From contig CM041776.1 in the NCBI GenBank assembly GCA_023374045.1, forward strand, positions 321,991,925 through 322,055,924: a stretch of 64,000 nucleotides of DNA. The letters run 5' to 3'. The DNA comes from Limonium bicolor (taxonomy: Eukaryota; Streptophyta; Magnoliopsida; Caryophyllales; Plumbaginaceae). A program made the position numbers and the translations under genes. Position 1 is the first letter of the stretch. Each line of letters starts with the position of its first letter. This document shows, piece by piece, positions 1 to 11,999 of this stretch. The notes under the pieces were generated by a model. The model did not search any database. It was given only the letters and a program-made list of their open reading frames with translations, and was not told the DNA's origin.

Positions 1-535
1 GGCCCTTGTTAGCCTTCAGCCCACGTGTTGCACCTCTCTTCTTTTGCTTCTTCGCCTCTGGTGGGACAACTGACTCCTCTTCGGTCTGCTGTGAAGGGCC
101 AGCCTCAGTCTCCTGTACTGCTAACTGGTCCTTCTTCTTCTTTCCTCCTCTTGTGACTCGCTTACTTGGTCTATTGTGCTGTGGCTCAGGTTCTCCAGTC
201 ATGAGAAGCCGTCCAATGGGGTCATCCATAGGGTGATCATCCACTGCAAAAAAAATAACAAAGTCATCACAACCACAAACATTCCAACAATGGCAGCAAC
301 CAACAATTAAAATAAATCAATTCTTTACTAGCTAACTGAAAACCAATTGCAAATTCAGATCATCAAATCAACGCTTTCAATTCTCCACTGTATAAGTTCA
401 AACCGGTTTAGAGATTAACAAAGAATCGAGAGTTAAAATACGTACTTGTTTTTTAAGATTATGGACAGGGGAGACTGGTTCCTGAGAGGTACGCTTCTGT
501 GTGAGAGATGCAGCAATACCACTTCTGATATGTCT
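1..535 (-). CDS. CACTA-associated ORF (Transposase_24-like), partial
   Basis: Minus-strand coding exons are visible at 1-243 (acceptor TTTGCAG at 244-250) and 446-535 (donor GTACGT, acceptor TTGCAG). The translated part is lysine- and arginine-rich and includes a run KKKKD, later KKQKKRGATRGLK, which runs off the window edge. Plant En/Spm Transposase_24 (Ptta) proteins commonly have a basic K/R-rich stretch followed by an RG.TRG motif close to their conserved domain, which is the basis of the name here. The conserved domain itself would lie outside the window, so the family call rests on this motif and on the surrounding CACTA element. A further upstream exon may lie at about 680-755. Confidence 0.5.
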
Positions 536-869
536 CTGCAAGGGAGCAACAAAAAATATTACAAAAGAAATGCATCAACAAATAGGGAATGAAGCTAAAT
601 TATGTACTAGCACTTATATTTAAATACATAATTGCATTTATTAACACAAAAATAAGGTTTAGTTACTTACTTGTGCACAGAGGAGGAAAGTGCAACAGTA
701 ATGGAAGAAGGCAGGAAACAAGAGAGGTGACTCACGGACTTGAATGTAGTGAGACCTGATAAAAAAAATTAGATATTGTTAGACATATACACATACATCA
801 AACAATATTCATTACGAAGAGATTTTAAAAAATAAAAAAACGGCATGACTTTTGCATAATTTTACCTAT

Positions 870-1135
870 CCCATGCTTATTATTAAGCATTCACCAACCA
901 TTCATCAACACAAATTTCCATCACAAATCAAACTAATACCAACTTTATCATCAAACCAAATTTTAATAATTTGTGGAAATCAAATACAAAGTAAAAAAAA
1001 GACACAACCATGCCTATTATTAAGCATTCACCAATTATTCAACAACACAAATTTCAATCATAAACCAAACTAATATATACCAAATTTATTCATCAAACGA
1101 AATTCCAATAATTTGTGGAAATCAAATACAAAGTA
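870..1135. repeat. Two-copy tandem repeat (~140 bp) inside CACTA element
   Basis: The segment beginning TATTATTAAGCATTCACCAA near 875 recurs near 1014. Both copies run through TAATAATTTGTGGAAATC and AAATACAAAGTA. The period is about 140 bp. It is non-coding and probably intronic to the CACTA gene. Confidence 0.8.
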
Positions 1136-2632
1136 CAAAAGAGAAAAATGATAAGTTAGATTATATTACCGGTTCGAAAATGAATTGTTCTCCGCTCCGC
1201 TTTCAATATACCATCAAATGGTAAAGAAGCTTCTTAAGTATTTATCTGTAGAGACACAAATACGTATAAACACAAGAGAAACTCAGTAGTTGTGTTTGTT
1301 CCTTATATGCAGTTAGGTTGCAAATTTACAGTGAGTGAACCGAATGAAGAGAATGAAGAGTTAAATTAAAAAAAATTACCGGTTTCTAAATGAATTGTTT
1401 TCAGCCCCTCTTCTCAATCGGGCGTGCGAGACGCGTGTAGCCAATCTCTACAGAGGCAACGCATAAAGATTGAACAACATTCAGATCAATTAGAATAATT
1501 TATATTAAACTTAACGACTATACAATACTCATATATATATATATATATACACTACCGAATGTTTATTAGTTTTTTACCAATGAATGAAGTTGTTCATAAC
1601 AACTCATAAATGACAAGATCAAACTATAACTTACATAACAACCTAAATTGCATTTTTCATGTTTAACATGTTATCCATAATTTTCAATATACCACTTATG
1701 CATCACACTCTTGTATTAACGATAATATAATATCATAATCAAATATGTAAATTATAAACATTATCGTTAGCTCATTCAAACAAGCACAATAAGAATTTTT
1801 TTTAGTATAACGCTAATACAATCTACAGAGAGTGGGGAACTTAGTGTCAAAGATGATAACTCATCAACTCGACTACATTGTTTATGAAGACAAGGAGAAA
1901 CTCTTAATTGCTTAACTTATATTACTTGTTCGAACAAGTAAACTTACATTTGTGATTAGTACAAATTTTGCTTAACTTATATAACTAGCAGAGATCTCAC
2001 TCACCAATGTATATTTACAATGTATATTTACTTATGAAATGTGAATTAACAAGTAATTTTAAGTGGACAAATAAGCTAACCTAACTATACTTAAACAAAT
2101 AATGCTCAAACATTGTTCCACCCCATATATAAGCATAATAAATCTAGCCCAAATAAGCTAACCTAACTATACTTAAAAGAAGGGCCAAAAACAACACAAA
2201 AATTCACTCGGACATTTCGTCGAACACCTTGTGTGCATACATAAATTTAATAGTTTAACAACCAAATCTTGCAAAGATTTCACACACACAAAATATCATC
2301 ATCCACAATCACAATGTGACAACAATCTATCAATTTTAACAACACATTAACAATTAAATAAACAAATTCGAAAATCAAAGTTAGGGTTGCTCTCACCTAG
2401 CTAGCGCCTCTGTTGCCTCTGTTGCTGGGCGGGAGACGGCGGCGACGACACCGACCACCGACGGCGCGACGTCAGGCGAAGGCGGGTGGAGGAGGAGGGC
2501 GGGCGACGGCGGTCTGGTGGTGGTGGCGTCGGGGGTTCGCAGCTCGCCGCGAGAGAACAGAGAGAGTGGTTAATTAGGGATAATTGAACTCGTAATTGTG
2601 TCGAGGGGGTCTGGGGGTTTAATTAAAACGAT

Positions 2633-2973
2633 CTATTTCGGCGGTTTCCTAACAAAGAACCGCCGAAATAGACCCTCAGAATAATAAAAAAAATAAAAAT
2701 ACCTATTTCGGCGGTTCCTAACAAAGAACCGCCGAAATATGTCGTTTTAATTAAAAAAAAAAAGAAAAATAGAAACACCTATTTCGGCGGTTTCGTAGAA
2801 GGAACCGCCGAAATAGGTATCTTTTATTTTTTTTTATTATAATATGGTCTATTTCGGCGGTTCCTAACAAAGAACCGCCGAAATAGGCCCCTTCTTTACA
2901 GACTGCATACATCTCTGGCCCCTATTTCGGCGGTTTTATCTACAACCGCCGAAATAGGGGCGCCGAAATAGAC
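2633..2973. repeat. CACTA subterminal inverted repeats
   Basis: Five hairpin-capable units pair TATTTCGGCGGTT with AACCGCCGAAATA, separated by short AT-rich spacers, at about 2633-2670, 2703-2740, 2781-2815, 2849-2886 and 2921-2958. Such subterminal arrays are the usual transposase-binding regions of CACTA elements. Confidence 0.85.
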
Positions 2974-2989
2974 GTTTTTTGTACTAGTG

Positions 2990-3682
2990 GACATTCATCT
3001 GTAAAGTGCATTCCTTTGTACCATGACTGAGAGCCCCACATTTAAAACATATCGAGGGAAGCTTTTCGTAAGTCAGCATAGGTTTGTCTCCACTCCTCCC
3101 ATAACCATAGTGACACATCTCTTAATGGGAATATTACATCTATTAATAACCTTTATCCTCAAAAAATCCCCAGTAGCTTTATCATCTTCTTCAGTAAAAA
3201 TCCATAAACCTCCCTATGTTATCCCTCATTCTCTTGGCAAACTCCTTTTGATAAAACATGAAAGGCACCCCATGCACCCTCATCCAAAAAGGAACTCACT
3301 GGAACGTGTGGTCCTTTGGGGCCAACCGCTTCTCCACCTTCTGCATTGCAAGCAGGACCCCATCAAAAGACCAGGGTCCCCTCTTAAATATAGTTTCCAC
3401 CACCTTTGGATCCCCCATTTTAAACGAGAATAAGTTCCTCCCGACTCTCTTACATTTAAGCTCAGGTTGAATATTCCATACCTTAGCCATAGTAAACTTC
3501 AGGGCCTTCATGTCCGCCAATCTTGAGCTGAACAACTTGCCTAACAGACAACTCTCATAAGGAACAACGCCTTCCTCCTCTTTGATATCATCCACACTTA
3601 TTCCTTTTCCTTCCTCCTTTGTAAGAGAAAGTCTTGCACACTTACTCGTTAACTCATCGATATGGTTTAGTTTCTTCTCCAT
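2990..3682 (-). pseudogene. LINE-type ORF1 relic (DUF4283 domain plus CCHC zinc knuckle), disrupted by CACTA insertion
   Basis: Minus-strand reading from an ATG at 3682 gives a DUF4283-like N-terminus: a segment LLGKLFSSRLADMKALK, then TMAKVWNI, then NLFSFKMGD and RGPWSFDGVLLAM. These are the landmarks of the nucleic-acid-binding protein encoded upstream of plant L1-type LINE reverse transcriptases. After a frameshift and stops around 3290-3100 the reading recovers a zinc knuckle CFKCGALSHGTKEC (C-x2-C-x4-H-x4-C) at about 3005-3046. Homology stops within a few codons of the CACTA terminus at 2989, so the CACTA element inserted into this gene. The relic is clearly inactive. Confidence 0.75.
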
Positions 3683-4564
3683 CTTCCTAACACTCTCCCT
3701 TTTATGTAGCTGACTTTTTTTCTCCCTCTTTTAAGAGACCTCTTCCAACACACTCTAGAAGTATAATCAGGTAAGCAAACGATAGCATATGTTGAATGCT
3801 ACCTGCCTTATGTCTTTTTAACACCTTTTAATTATGCTTTTTGTCTTGCTCGTGCAGCTAGTCATAATAGCTACCGGAAGTCAAAACATCATCCTTCACT
3901 ACAAAGCCTACCTGTAGCCGGCACAACTGACACACCGTCGATGGGGAATACTAAGCGCCTTAGCCACAGGAGGAAAGGAAGGGAAACAGAAACGTCACGG
4001 TGGCGCACGTAGAGACTCCAGAATATTCTAAAAGGCACCGCTAGAAGGGAAAAAAGTAACTATAGTCGTGTTAGGAGTTTCAAGCATAAGGTTGAGTTCT
4101 CTCACCACCTTTATAAATTTTTATACATTAATGTGACACATGTCATTTACTTACCGAACTATTTTTAGCTTTTGGTCCCACAAAACACAAATACTCAACT
4201 GTGGTTAACCACATATATATTAAACTGAACGCAGCAAAAACCGCGTTCAGCGAACAACTCCTTAAGCTGGGTTTTGAAGCTTTATGATTAAGGTCACCAT
4301 GGTTAACCAATAAGACCTCGTTCAAAATTGGGATGTTTTTTTTACTGGTGAATCGCAGATTTATGGACTGTATTATCGAGGCCCCAAAAAAAAGCTTTAC
4401 CACAGTCATATTTTTTTCCGTTCGATAAGCAATGATGGATCAGACCATCTACTTTTTGTCCATTTTATCAATATGCCCTTGCTTTTTCAAATAAGAAGGA
4501 ATTCACATGAACTATTCATCTTCAACACTTCCATTATTCTTCTCTACACTTCTATTCCCAACGG
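3683..4564. other. No gene recognised
   Basis: Non-coding stretch between the LINE relic and the solo LTR. The one open frame (4143-4409, minus) has no recognisable motif. I see no terminal repeats or RNA gene here. Confidence 0.5.
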
Positions 4565-4569
4565 GCATT

Positions 4570-7500
4570 TGAAATACCCCTAAATTAATTTAAATTAATT
4601 TAGGGGATTTCTTTTATTAAACCTTTAATAATACTATTAAGTATGAAATTATTATATGGATTATGAATTAAATTAGTATAAGGAATTATGAATATTAAGT
4701 ATTGTATGGAATTATGAATATTAATATTATGTGGAATTATGGAAATTAATTTAGGGGATTTCTTCTATTTAACCCTAAAGAATACTATTAAGTATTAAAC
4801 TATTATATATTATTATATAGTATTATGAATTTAACAATAAGATTTATAAGTCAATAAATCTTGGGAAAATTCTAAACACTCCAAGTATATTATAATATTT
4901 TAGAAAGAGTTGGAACATTGTTTTGAAACATAAAAGTCAAAATAAAATTCTAGAACCTTTAAGCCTTTTAAGCCTTGCTAGGGTTGACTTTTTGAGAATG
5001 GTCAAACCAGCCAATGAAACCTATACCAATAAATAGGTTATGGAAAACCATGAAGATCGATAAAAAGAACGTCAAAAACTGATCATCCTAGCCAAGTTAT
5101 GATAGATTGAAGTTTAGAGCCAAAATTTAAATATGCCACGTGTCACACTGTCACGGGTCGCCCAACACTTAGCCGATTTTATCCCTTGTTTTCCGGTAAC
5201 CGATACCAGATTTTTGCCCTAACTTTAGACGGCTATATCTCACTCATCTCTCAATATTTCTCAATGCCGTCTTTTTCATTCTCTTCTCCTTTGAATCCTT
5301 CTTCCAACCATTACTCACACATACCCTAATTCATTAACATCAGCCTCAATTCGATCTAAAGTTGACCACTTGTGAAACTCGTACCCAGAATTCAGCTTTT
5401 CACCGAATTCAGGTAAACTTCGTTCGATCATAACTTCTTTCATTTCTCAGCCAAATTTCATGTTCTTTAGCTCGTTTTGAAGAGCTATAATCCCTCTAAA
5501 ACTTTCATGTTGATGACCTAAGCCAATCCCAACCGTTTGGAAGAACGAGGTGTCTAAATTTCGGATTCGTCACAACATAAAATCATAGTTTTCTTTCCAG
5601 AAAACGCAAGGTAAACTCGCAACTTCCAGCTTCGATTTCTTTCTGTGTAGTGCAAGTTAGGGTGAGTTCTTGCTATCATTGTGTAGAGTTACGTTTCCTC
5701 TTTAGATTAAGCCCAAGAACTAGTTCTAACTCGTTCTGTACTGTAAATTATAGCGTTGCAAAGTAGGCTACTCAATCGGGTTGTAAAGGGGGCGTTTTTC
5801 CAGAAACCAAAACAAATCCGTTCGATTCGAGCAATTCCGGTAAGTTTCCTTCAAATTCCTTCAACCTTGTTAATCGCCCTTACATTATCAGTCAATACCA
5901 TGTTCCAATTGCATCAATTAAGCATTAGATTGAGTGAATTTGAGAGATTTGAGTTCGGAAACCCTTATGAACCCTAACTTCGAAACCGAAATCGAAAACC
6001 GGTGAATCCTGCATTATAGCTAGCGAAATTAGTATCAATGGAACCGTAATTGAATTTCGAAACCATAGAACCAAGAATCACTCAATTTAGTTCTGTAGAT
6101 TTAGAGGAAATTGCAATTTAGTACTCGGGATCGATTCTGTTCTCGCTGATGAACTGAGCTTTCAGGGACCGTTCGATCGCGTTTTAAAAGATTGGACGGT
6201 CGAGATTAGACCGTGGATAATAAAGATGTTTTAAGTTTATAATGTTCAAAATTTAGCTCTAACTTGTTGAATTTAGTTAATGGTCTTCCCGAATGTGTTT
6301 TGACTTGAAATTTTAACCATATATTCCTTATAAAATCTAGTTTATTATTATGTAAATTAATAAGGTTTTGGGTTTTTAAACGTAAGTTATGATTTTTGTA
6401 AGTTACGGGTATTATGGAATTATTTGGTTAAATTAAAAAGATATTTTTATGAAATAAAAATTTTATAATATGTCTAAATGTTTAGTTACTATATATTAAA
6501 TTTGGGAATTTTTGGACAAGGGTAAGTGGGTTTAAAAATTGTGTTTATGAAGTTTTCATAAGTTTATCTTATAATATATGGTTTTTAATGTAACAAAATT
6601 AAGATATAGTTTGTTAATAAACTTTTTAGGTTGGGAAAATATGAAAAGACTAAATTAACATTTAGTAACAGTATGTTTATAAATATTTTTAGGAATAAAC
6701 TTTTAAGTGAGGTAAATAAACTTTTAAAGTAGTAACTTAGGTTAAATCAAGGAACTAAATTAATCTACATTTATATTAATTATAATATGTAGTTAATATA
6801 CTTAATTGAAACTAAGGAAAATACTTTATTTTATAAACCATATTTTGGGATGTAGATATGTGTAAAAGTTAATATAAATAATTAAATGCAATAAAACTAC
6901 ATAAAGAATGTCTTGAGTAAATCCTAGTATACATACGATAAATAATAAATAAATAAAAGACATAAAATACCTTATAGCAAATAGAATATGAAGGAATTAA
7001 TAAGTTAAACTAAACCTACATAATACTGTTAAAAGAATATTATATGAGATAGTATTGAATTGTGGTTACGAAATTAAGCTTAAAGAGTTATCTTGGATTT
7101 CTAAGATTTATATAAACCATATTAAAATACATGTGTATATTATTTGTCAAAGACCAGAATGTAAATCTATAATTTGGTTAGGTAATTAATAAGTTGGGAC
7201 TTAGGAATATTTGTAATTAGATTTTACACAAATAGATCTTATTCTATAATTAATGATAAATAAATGTAATACTTTTACATATAAATGTTCTTAATATATA
7301 AACAATAATAAAATAATAAAATACTTTTACATCTAAATGTGAGGTGGATTAGTAAGTCTATATTTAATCATTTCTTAACATTTATGGTATTGAAATATAA
7401 CTTAATGTTTTAAGATAAAATCATTAAAAGGATTATGATATAACTATATTAAACTATGATTTCGAAATTTATCTAAATAATAATCCTTAAGTTTCTTGGC

Positions 7501-10070
7501 ATTAGATAAGCCATATGAAATACATTTATAACATTTATTACCAATACTTAGGATGTGAGTTTACAATTAAGTGAGGTATTTAGTAGTTAGAATTTATAGA
7601 ATGTTTATCAATAGGGATTTGATACTTAAAACCTTTGAACCTTTTATTAGATAAAACTAAGTTACGTAAGATATTATATTGATATACTTTACGGTAATGG
7701 GAAATAATGATATGTTATTTGAATATAAAATGAGAATTTTCAGGATAGATGATCTTATTAAATAATTGGCAATTTCACTTATGAATGGGGATTTAATTCT
7801 TAGATAAATTTTACCTTATGTTAAGATATATGTTTATCCTAAAACATAATAAAGGGAAATAATTTATTACGTTATTCCTTTGAAACCTTAGGTTTTATAA
7901 AACAATTTAAAACGTATTTAAGGTTTAAGTTTAATGAAGTTTAGTACAAAGGATTATACATAGTGTATAGAGAGAATGTGTGTAAAAATAAAACATTTAG
8001 GAAATTAAATGTAAGTAAGGATACATAAAAGGTTATACTAAACACCTTATTGTATAGGTAATAATAAAACATATAATATACCTTGTGAATACTAAATGTA
8101 AGATTAATTCATTAAATCTAAGTTAACTATAGTATAGTTATTCAGGATGAGAAGCAATTTAACATCTTATGACAAGTTTATTAGATGGTTGAAATTAAAA
8201 GTCATTCTGAACTAAAGATGAGATAATTGAGTTTAGCAGTTCAATTAAGTTATAATAAAACGCGTCTACAACACTACGATTCCAATATACAAGATGTAGA
8301 TCTTAATTAAGTTAAAGGAAGGACTTATCATAATGGGTTATCTAGTAGATATTGTTTAAATACATAATCTTTACATTGTGAGATAATAGTATAGTTTTCT
8401 GAGATGAGTCCATCATAGGTCATAATACAATGTTTATTCTAAATTAAGAATAAAGTATTGAGCTTAAGATTATTATTGAAATTCTTAGATTTAGTTATAT
8501 AATATAAACACATTTATGATATAAAGGTCTCAAAAGTCTTGAATGTGAGGATTGTGGTTAAATATGAATAAAGTGGATAGGAGTGGACAGTTAGCAGGTG
8601 TTAATAAAATACATTCCTTGATCCTACAACCTTGGGCTATACCCTTCTAAAATAAGTCAAAGGTTATACATAACATTTAAGCGAGGACTTATAAGATAAT
8701 TGAGATTTGGAAATAAGAGAGAGGAATTTATTTAAGTTTAACTTAGGGTACAGGTTATTGATAGTAAATTATCTTCAATGTTCCTCAGAGAATTGTTGAA
8801 TGTTTGCACGAGTTTACTAGAACTGCTACAACGTTGACTAGGTACGATTCCTCGTACTCTAATACTTTTGCTGATTGACTTATGGGACGTTTTCGAAAAA
8901 CGCTAACTGAGTTTAAGAGGAATTTTTAAAAGGAAATGGTTGTGTTACTAACTCAGCTTGTGTGACTAACTGAGCCTTGAATGTGAAACTCACTTGGGTA
9001 TTGGTTCCTTCTATTTGGTTGTTCCATTAGACATTGACTGCTTAGGGTTTACGCTTCTGCACTCTGTAGGACTGAGTGTTTTGGTATCGCTCTGGGTAGT
9101 TAGTGATCTGGTGGGAATTTGGAAAAAGGTCAATTTTGGTAAATTCTTCTTTAACTCTGGATATCGTTTCATCCATGAGCTGGTTCTTGAGGTTTCGACG
9201 TGTGCGCGTCTTCAATGGTAACAGTGAGGGGCTGTATATCCCCTGTCCCAAAGGGACGTGGTAGACAGTGAGGGGCTGATATCCCCTGTCCCAGAAGGGA
9301 CGTGGTAGAGAGTGGGGGGCTGTATATCCCCTGTCCAAAGGGACGTAGTAGACAGTGAGGGGCTGTATATCCCCTGTCCCAAAGGGACGTTGTAGACAGT
9401 GAGGGGTTGTATATCCCCTGTCCTAAAAGGATGTACTTGGCGGTGGGGGCCATCTCTCCCAGTTGAATTATTCCACTCTTGAGTTATTGGTTCTTGGATC
9501 TATCTTATCATTCCTAGTCCTTTATGACTATCTGGGTCTTTCTACTCGTAACGGGATTTGGGTTTAACTAAGGCATTGGATGTTCACTAACACATGGTGT
9601 GGTTTTGTTTCACTAACTTTATCTTTCTGTTATTCATCTTTATTCTTAACTTGTTATCTTGATTTGGTGATTTGTGGAATGCCTTGCTCCTCTGTGTGGT
9701 TTAAGTGATTGCTTTCAAGCTATTATTTATTTAAGAGTTGTATTATAAGTTTGTTTTTGGAGGATCGTACCAGTTCCATTCCAGGGACTGACCCACCCCT
9801 CTCGGGGTGGGCTGCTTGGTTTTATCTTGCAGGTACGAGTTATTTTACAGGTGGCCACGAAGAGAACGAGTGATTGGGATGGGATTAGGTTTTGAGAGTT
9901 ATGTGTTATATTACTGTTTCACTTTGTTAGTTTTCTTGAGGTTCAGGTCGTGACAATTGTAATCTTTAAGTTGTAATTGGTGAGGTTTGGTGTCGGGTGT
10001 TTGAAACCCGATGGTCTGTACGCCTTTAGTATTTTATTTTCGCTATAATATGTTAAATAGGGGCGTTACA
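4570..10070. mobile_element. Very long solo LTR (5.5 kb), TSD GCATT
   Basis: The segment starts TGAAATACCCCTAAATT and ends ATAGGGGCGTTACA, so it has TG..CA ends with an imperfect inverted terminal motif (TACCCCTA / TAGGGGCG). GCATT occurs directly outside both ends (4565-4569 and 10071-10075), the 5-bp duplication made by retroviral-type integrases. I find no gag-pol reading frame inside and no second copy of either terminus, so a solo LTR left by LTR-LTR recombination fits best; a coding-less LARD-type unit is the alternative. The first 1.7 kb looks like a transcribed leader with pyrimidine-rich tracts, 6.2-8.8 kb is very AT-rich, and 9.2-9.45 kb holds a minisatellite. The reverse-complement start TGTAACGCCCCT resembles many Ty3/gypsy LTR starts, but the lineage is not proven. 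Confidence 0.75.
9222..9440. repeat. Minisatellite, ~44-bp unit x5
   Basis: Five successive units share the core GTGAGGGGCTGTATATCCCC followed by TGTCCCAAAGGGACGT at about 9222, 9266, 9310, 9353 and 9397. Each unit holds two small palindromes (GGGG..TATA..CCCC and GTCCC..GGGAC). It lies near the 3' end of the solo LTR as read on the plus strand. Confidence 0.9.
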
Positions 10071-10075
10071 GCATT

Positions 10076-10370
10076 CGACCGCCATTAGAAGTTCACCTGA
10101 ACCAAAAAAATAGTTTGAAAGCGGTAGGTGCAACGTCCTCTGGTGTGAGCAGCGGCGACAACCATCAGGGAAAATGGAGCTTCCATTGAAGAGGTGAAGT
10201 GACTGTGAATCGGGTGAGTAGTTAAGTAAGTGATGGTTGGGGTTGTAATTTTCAGCAATAGTAGGAGGGTACCTAGGTCTTTTCTAGCAGCAATGTAGCT
10301 TTATTTTGGGCTGGAAAACCCAAACGCGGGTAAACCCCACCTCTATCTTGAAGCTGGACTGAGTAGCTTA
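10076..10370. other. No gene recognised
   Basis: Short flank between the solo LTR and the Mutator-like element. No open frame or repeat boundary that I can support. Confidence 0.5.
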
Positions 10371-10813
10371 TAAATAAAAAGGAATTTTCATGAGATGCCC
10401 CTGAGGTTGACCGAATTTCACTAAATACCCCTACCTTTTCAGAATTACTATGAGATACCCCTGAGATTTAGTTTTTAATACGAGATACCCTTCCGTCTAT
10501 TTTCTCAGTAAACGTCCGTTAACTTTTTCAATTTCTTCCCATTTTACCCTTAATCCAATTTTTCATGAGATACCCCCACATATTTGTAACGACTACTTTC
10601 ACCAGATACCCTTGCATGTTTCAAATGGCTAGTTTCACCAGATACCCCTGTAACGGGTACTTTCACCAGATACCCCTGTAACAGGTACTTTCACTAAATA
10701 CCCCTGTAATGGGTATTTTCACCAGACACCCCCTGCAACATAAAACAACTAGTTCTGGCCTATAAAATCAAAAAAACACAACATTTTGACATTATAGTTT
10801 TCATAATGTGACA

Positions 10814-11165
10814 ATGTCTTCCTCACAATCAAGTTACTCGGTCACTACTATTACTGAAGGTAGAAGATGCATTGTGGAAGAGAAGCTGAAGTCATTGTTT
10901 CAAGAAAAAAACACTTCATCCGGAAGAATGTACTACAAATGCTTACATTGCAATAGACAGATAGATTGGGCAAAACCACAACTAATCAACAGATTCCAAT
11001 GGCACAACAACATTATATCCCCAACCCCAGAGCTTAGAAGCAGTGCAACATGAGCTGATGAAGATCAAGGAGGAAGTGAAGGACTTGAAGATGCAAAGTT
11101 CAATGGGGGTGAGGGTAGGAGTATTTATATGCATATTCTATGTATTGTTGCTGCTGAAAATGTAA
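10814..11165 (+). pseudogene. GRF-type zinc-finger gene copy A, in left MULE arm
   Basis: The reading starts MSSSQSSYSVTTITEGRRC at 10814. The following residues fit a GRF-type finger if the frame is allowed to shift: after RRC the second cysteine is lost by a one-base deletion in this copy, then MYYKCLHCN supplies the later cysteines. The 3' part, in another frame, reads LEAVQHELMKIKEEVKDLK (a coiled-coil-like stretch), then a hydrophobic tail with VGVFICIFYVLLLLKM and a stop at 11165. Small plant proteins with an N-terminal GRF finger and a C-terminal hydrophobic segment are common around transposons. Two frame breaks make this copy a pseudogene as sequenced. Confidence 0.6.
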
Positions 11166-11465
11166 CAAATGTTAGAAATGTAAAAAAAATCAGAAGTATA
11201 ATAAGCTGTTACTTTTGAGCTTGGTTATTTCACAAAGTTGCAGCAACTTACACATTAAGCTAGTGCATTTACATAGTTCCAACACTAATATTTCAGCTTA
11301 TAATAATCCTACGCCCCATTGATCTTTGCATCTTCAAGTCCTTCACTTCCTCCTTGATCTTCATCAGCTCATGTTGCACTGCTTCTAAGCTCTGTTGGTT
11401 GGGGATATAATGTTGTTGTGCCATTTGGTTACATTTTCAGCAGCAACAATACATTTAACATTTGG

Positions 11466-11822
11466 TTACATTTTCAGCAGCAACAATACATAGAATATGC
11501 ATATAAATACTCCTACCCTCACCCCCATTGAACTTTGCATCTTCAAGTCCTTCACTTCCTCCTCCTTGATCTTCATCAGCTCATGTTGCACTGCTTCTAA
11601 GCTCTGTTGTTGGGGATATAATGTTGTTGTGCCATTGGAATCTGTTGATTAGTTGTGGTTTTGCCCAATCTATCCGTCTATTGCAATGTAAGCATTTGTA
11701 GTACATTCTTTCGGATGAAGTGTTTTTTTTTCTTGAAACAAGGACTTCAGCTTCTCTTCCACAATTGCATCTTCTACCTTCAGCAACAGTAGTGACCGAG
11801 TAACTTGATTGTGAGGAGACAT
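11466..11822 (-). pseudogene. GRF-type zinc-finger gene copy B, in right MULE arm
   Basis: Mirror copy of the gene in the left arm, starting at 11822 on the minus strand. Here the finger core reads RCNCGREAEVLVSRKN then RMYYKC, giving the CxC...C pattern of GRF fingers that copy A lost. This copy has its own frame shift near the start, after MSPH. The C-terminal hydrophobic tail and stop lie at about 11466-11520. A further partial copy of the 3' half (about 11310-11465, same orientation) sits beside it. The two arms therefore carry independently decayed copies of one captured gene. Confidence 0.6.
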
Positions 11823-11999
11823 TGTCACATTAGAAACTATAATGTCAAAATGTTGTGTTTTTTTCTGATTTTATAGGCCTAACTAGCTGTTTTATGTTGT
11901 AGGGGTGTCTGGTGAAATACCCGTTACAGGGTATCTGGTGAAGTACCCGTTACAGGGATATCTGGTGAAGTACCCGTTACAGGGGTATCTGGTGAAAGT

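Larger units (their letters stand above)
1..2989 (-). mobile_element. CACTA (En/Spm) DNA transposon, one terminus, truncated by window edge
   Basis: On the minus strand the element begins CACTAGTACAAAAAACG at 2989 (plus strand ...GTACTAGTG), the classic CACTA terminal inverted repeat, followed outside by GAC, the expected 3-bp target duplication. Just inside lie five inverted-repeat units built on the motif TTTCGGCGGTT / AACCGCCGAAA (2633-2973), typical CACTA subterminal repeats. A GC-rich stretch at 2400-2560 ending in a splice-donor-like CTAG|GTGAGAG looks like a 5' leader exon on the minus strand. From there to about 760 I see AT-rich intron-like sequence, with a tandem duplication at 870-1135. 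The other terminus lies outside the window, so the 3-bp duplication cannot be checked on both sides. Confidence 0.85.
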
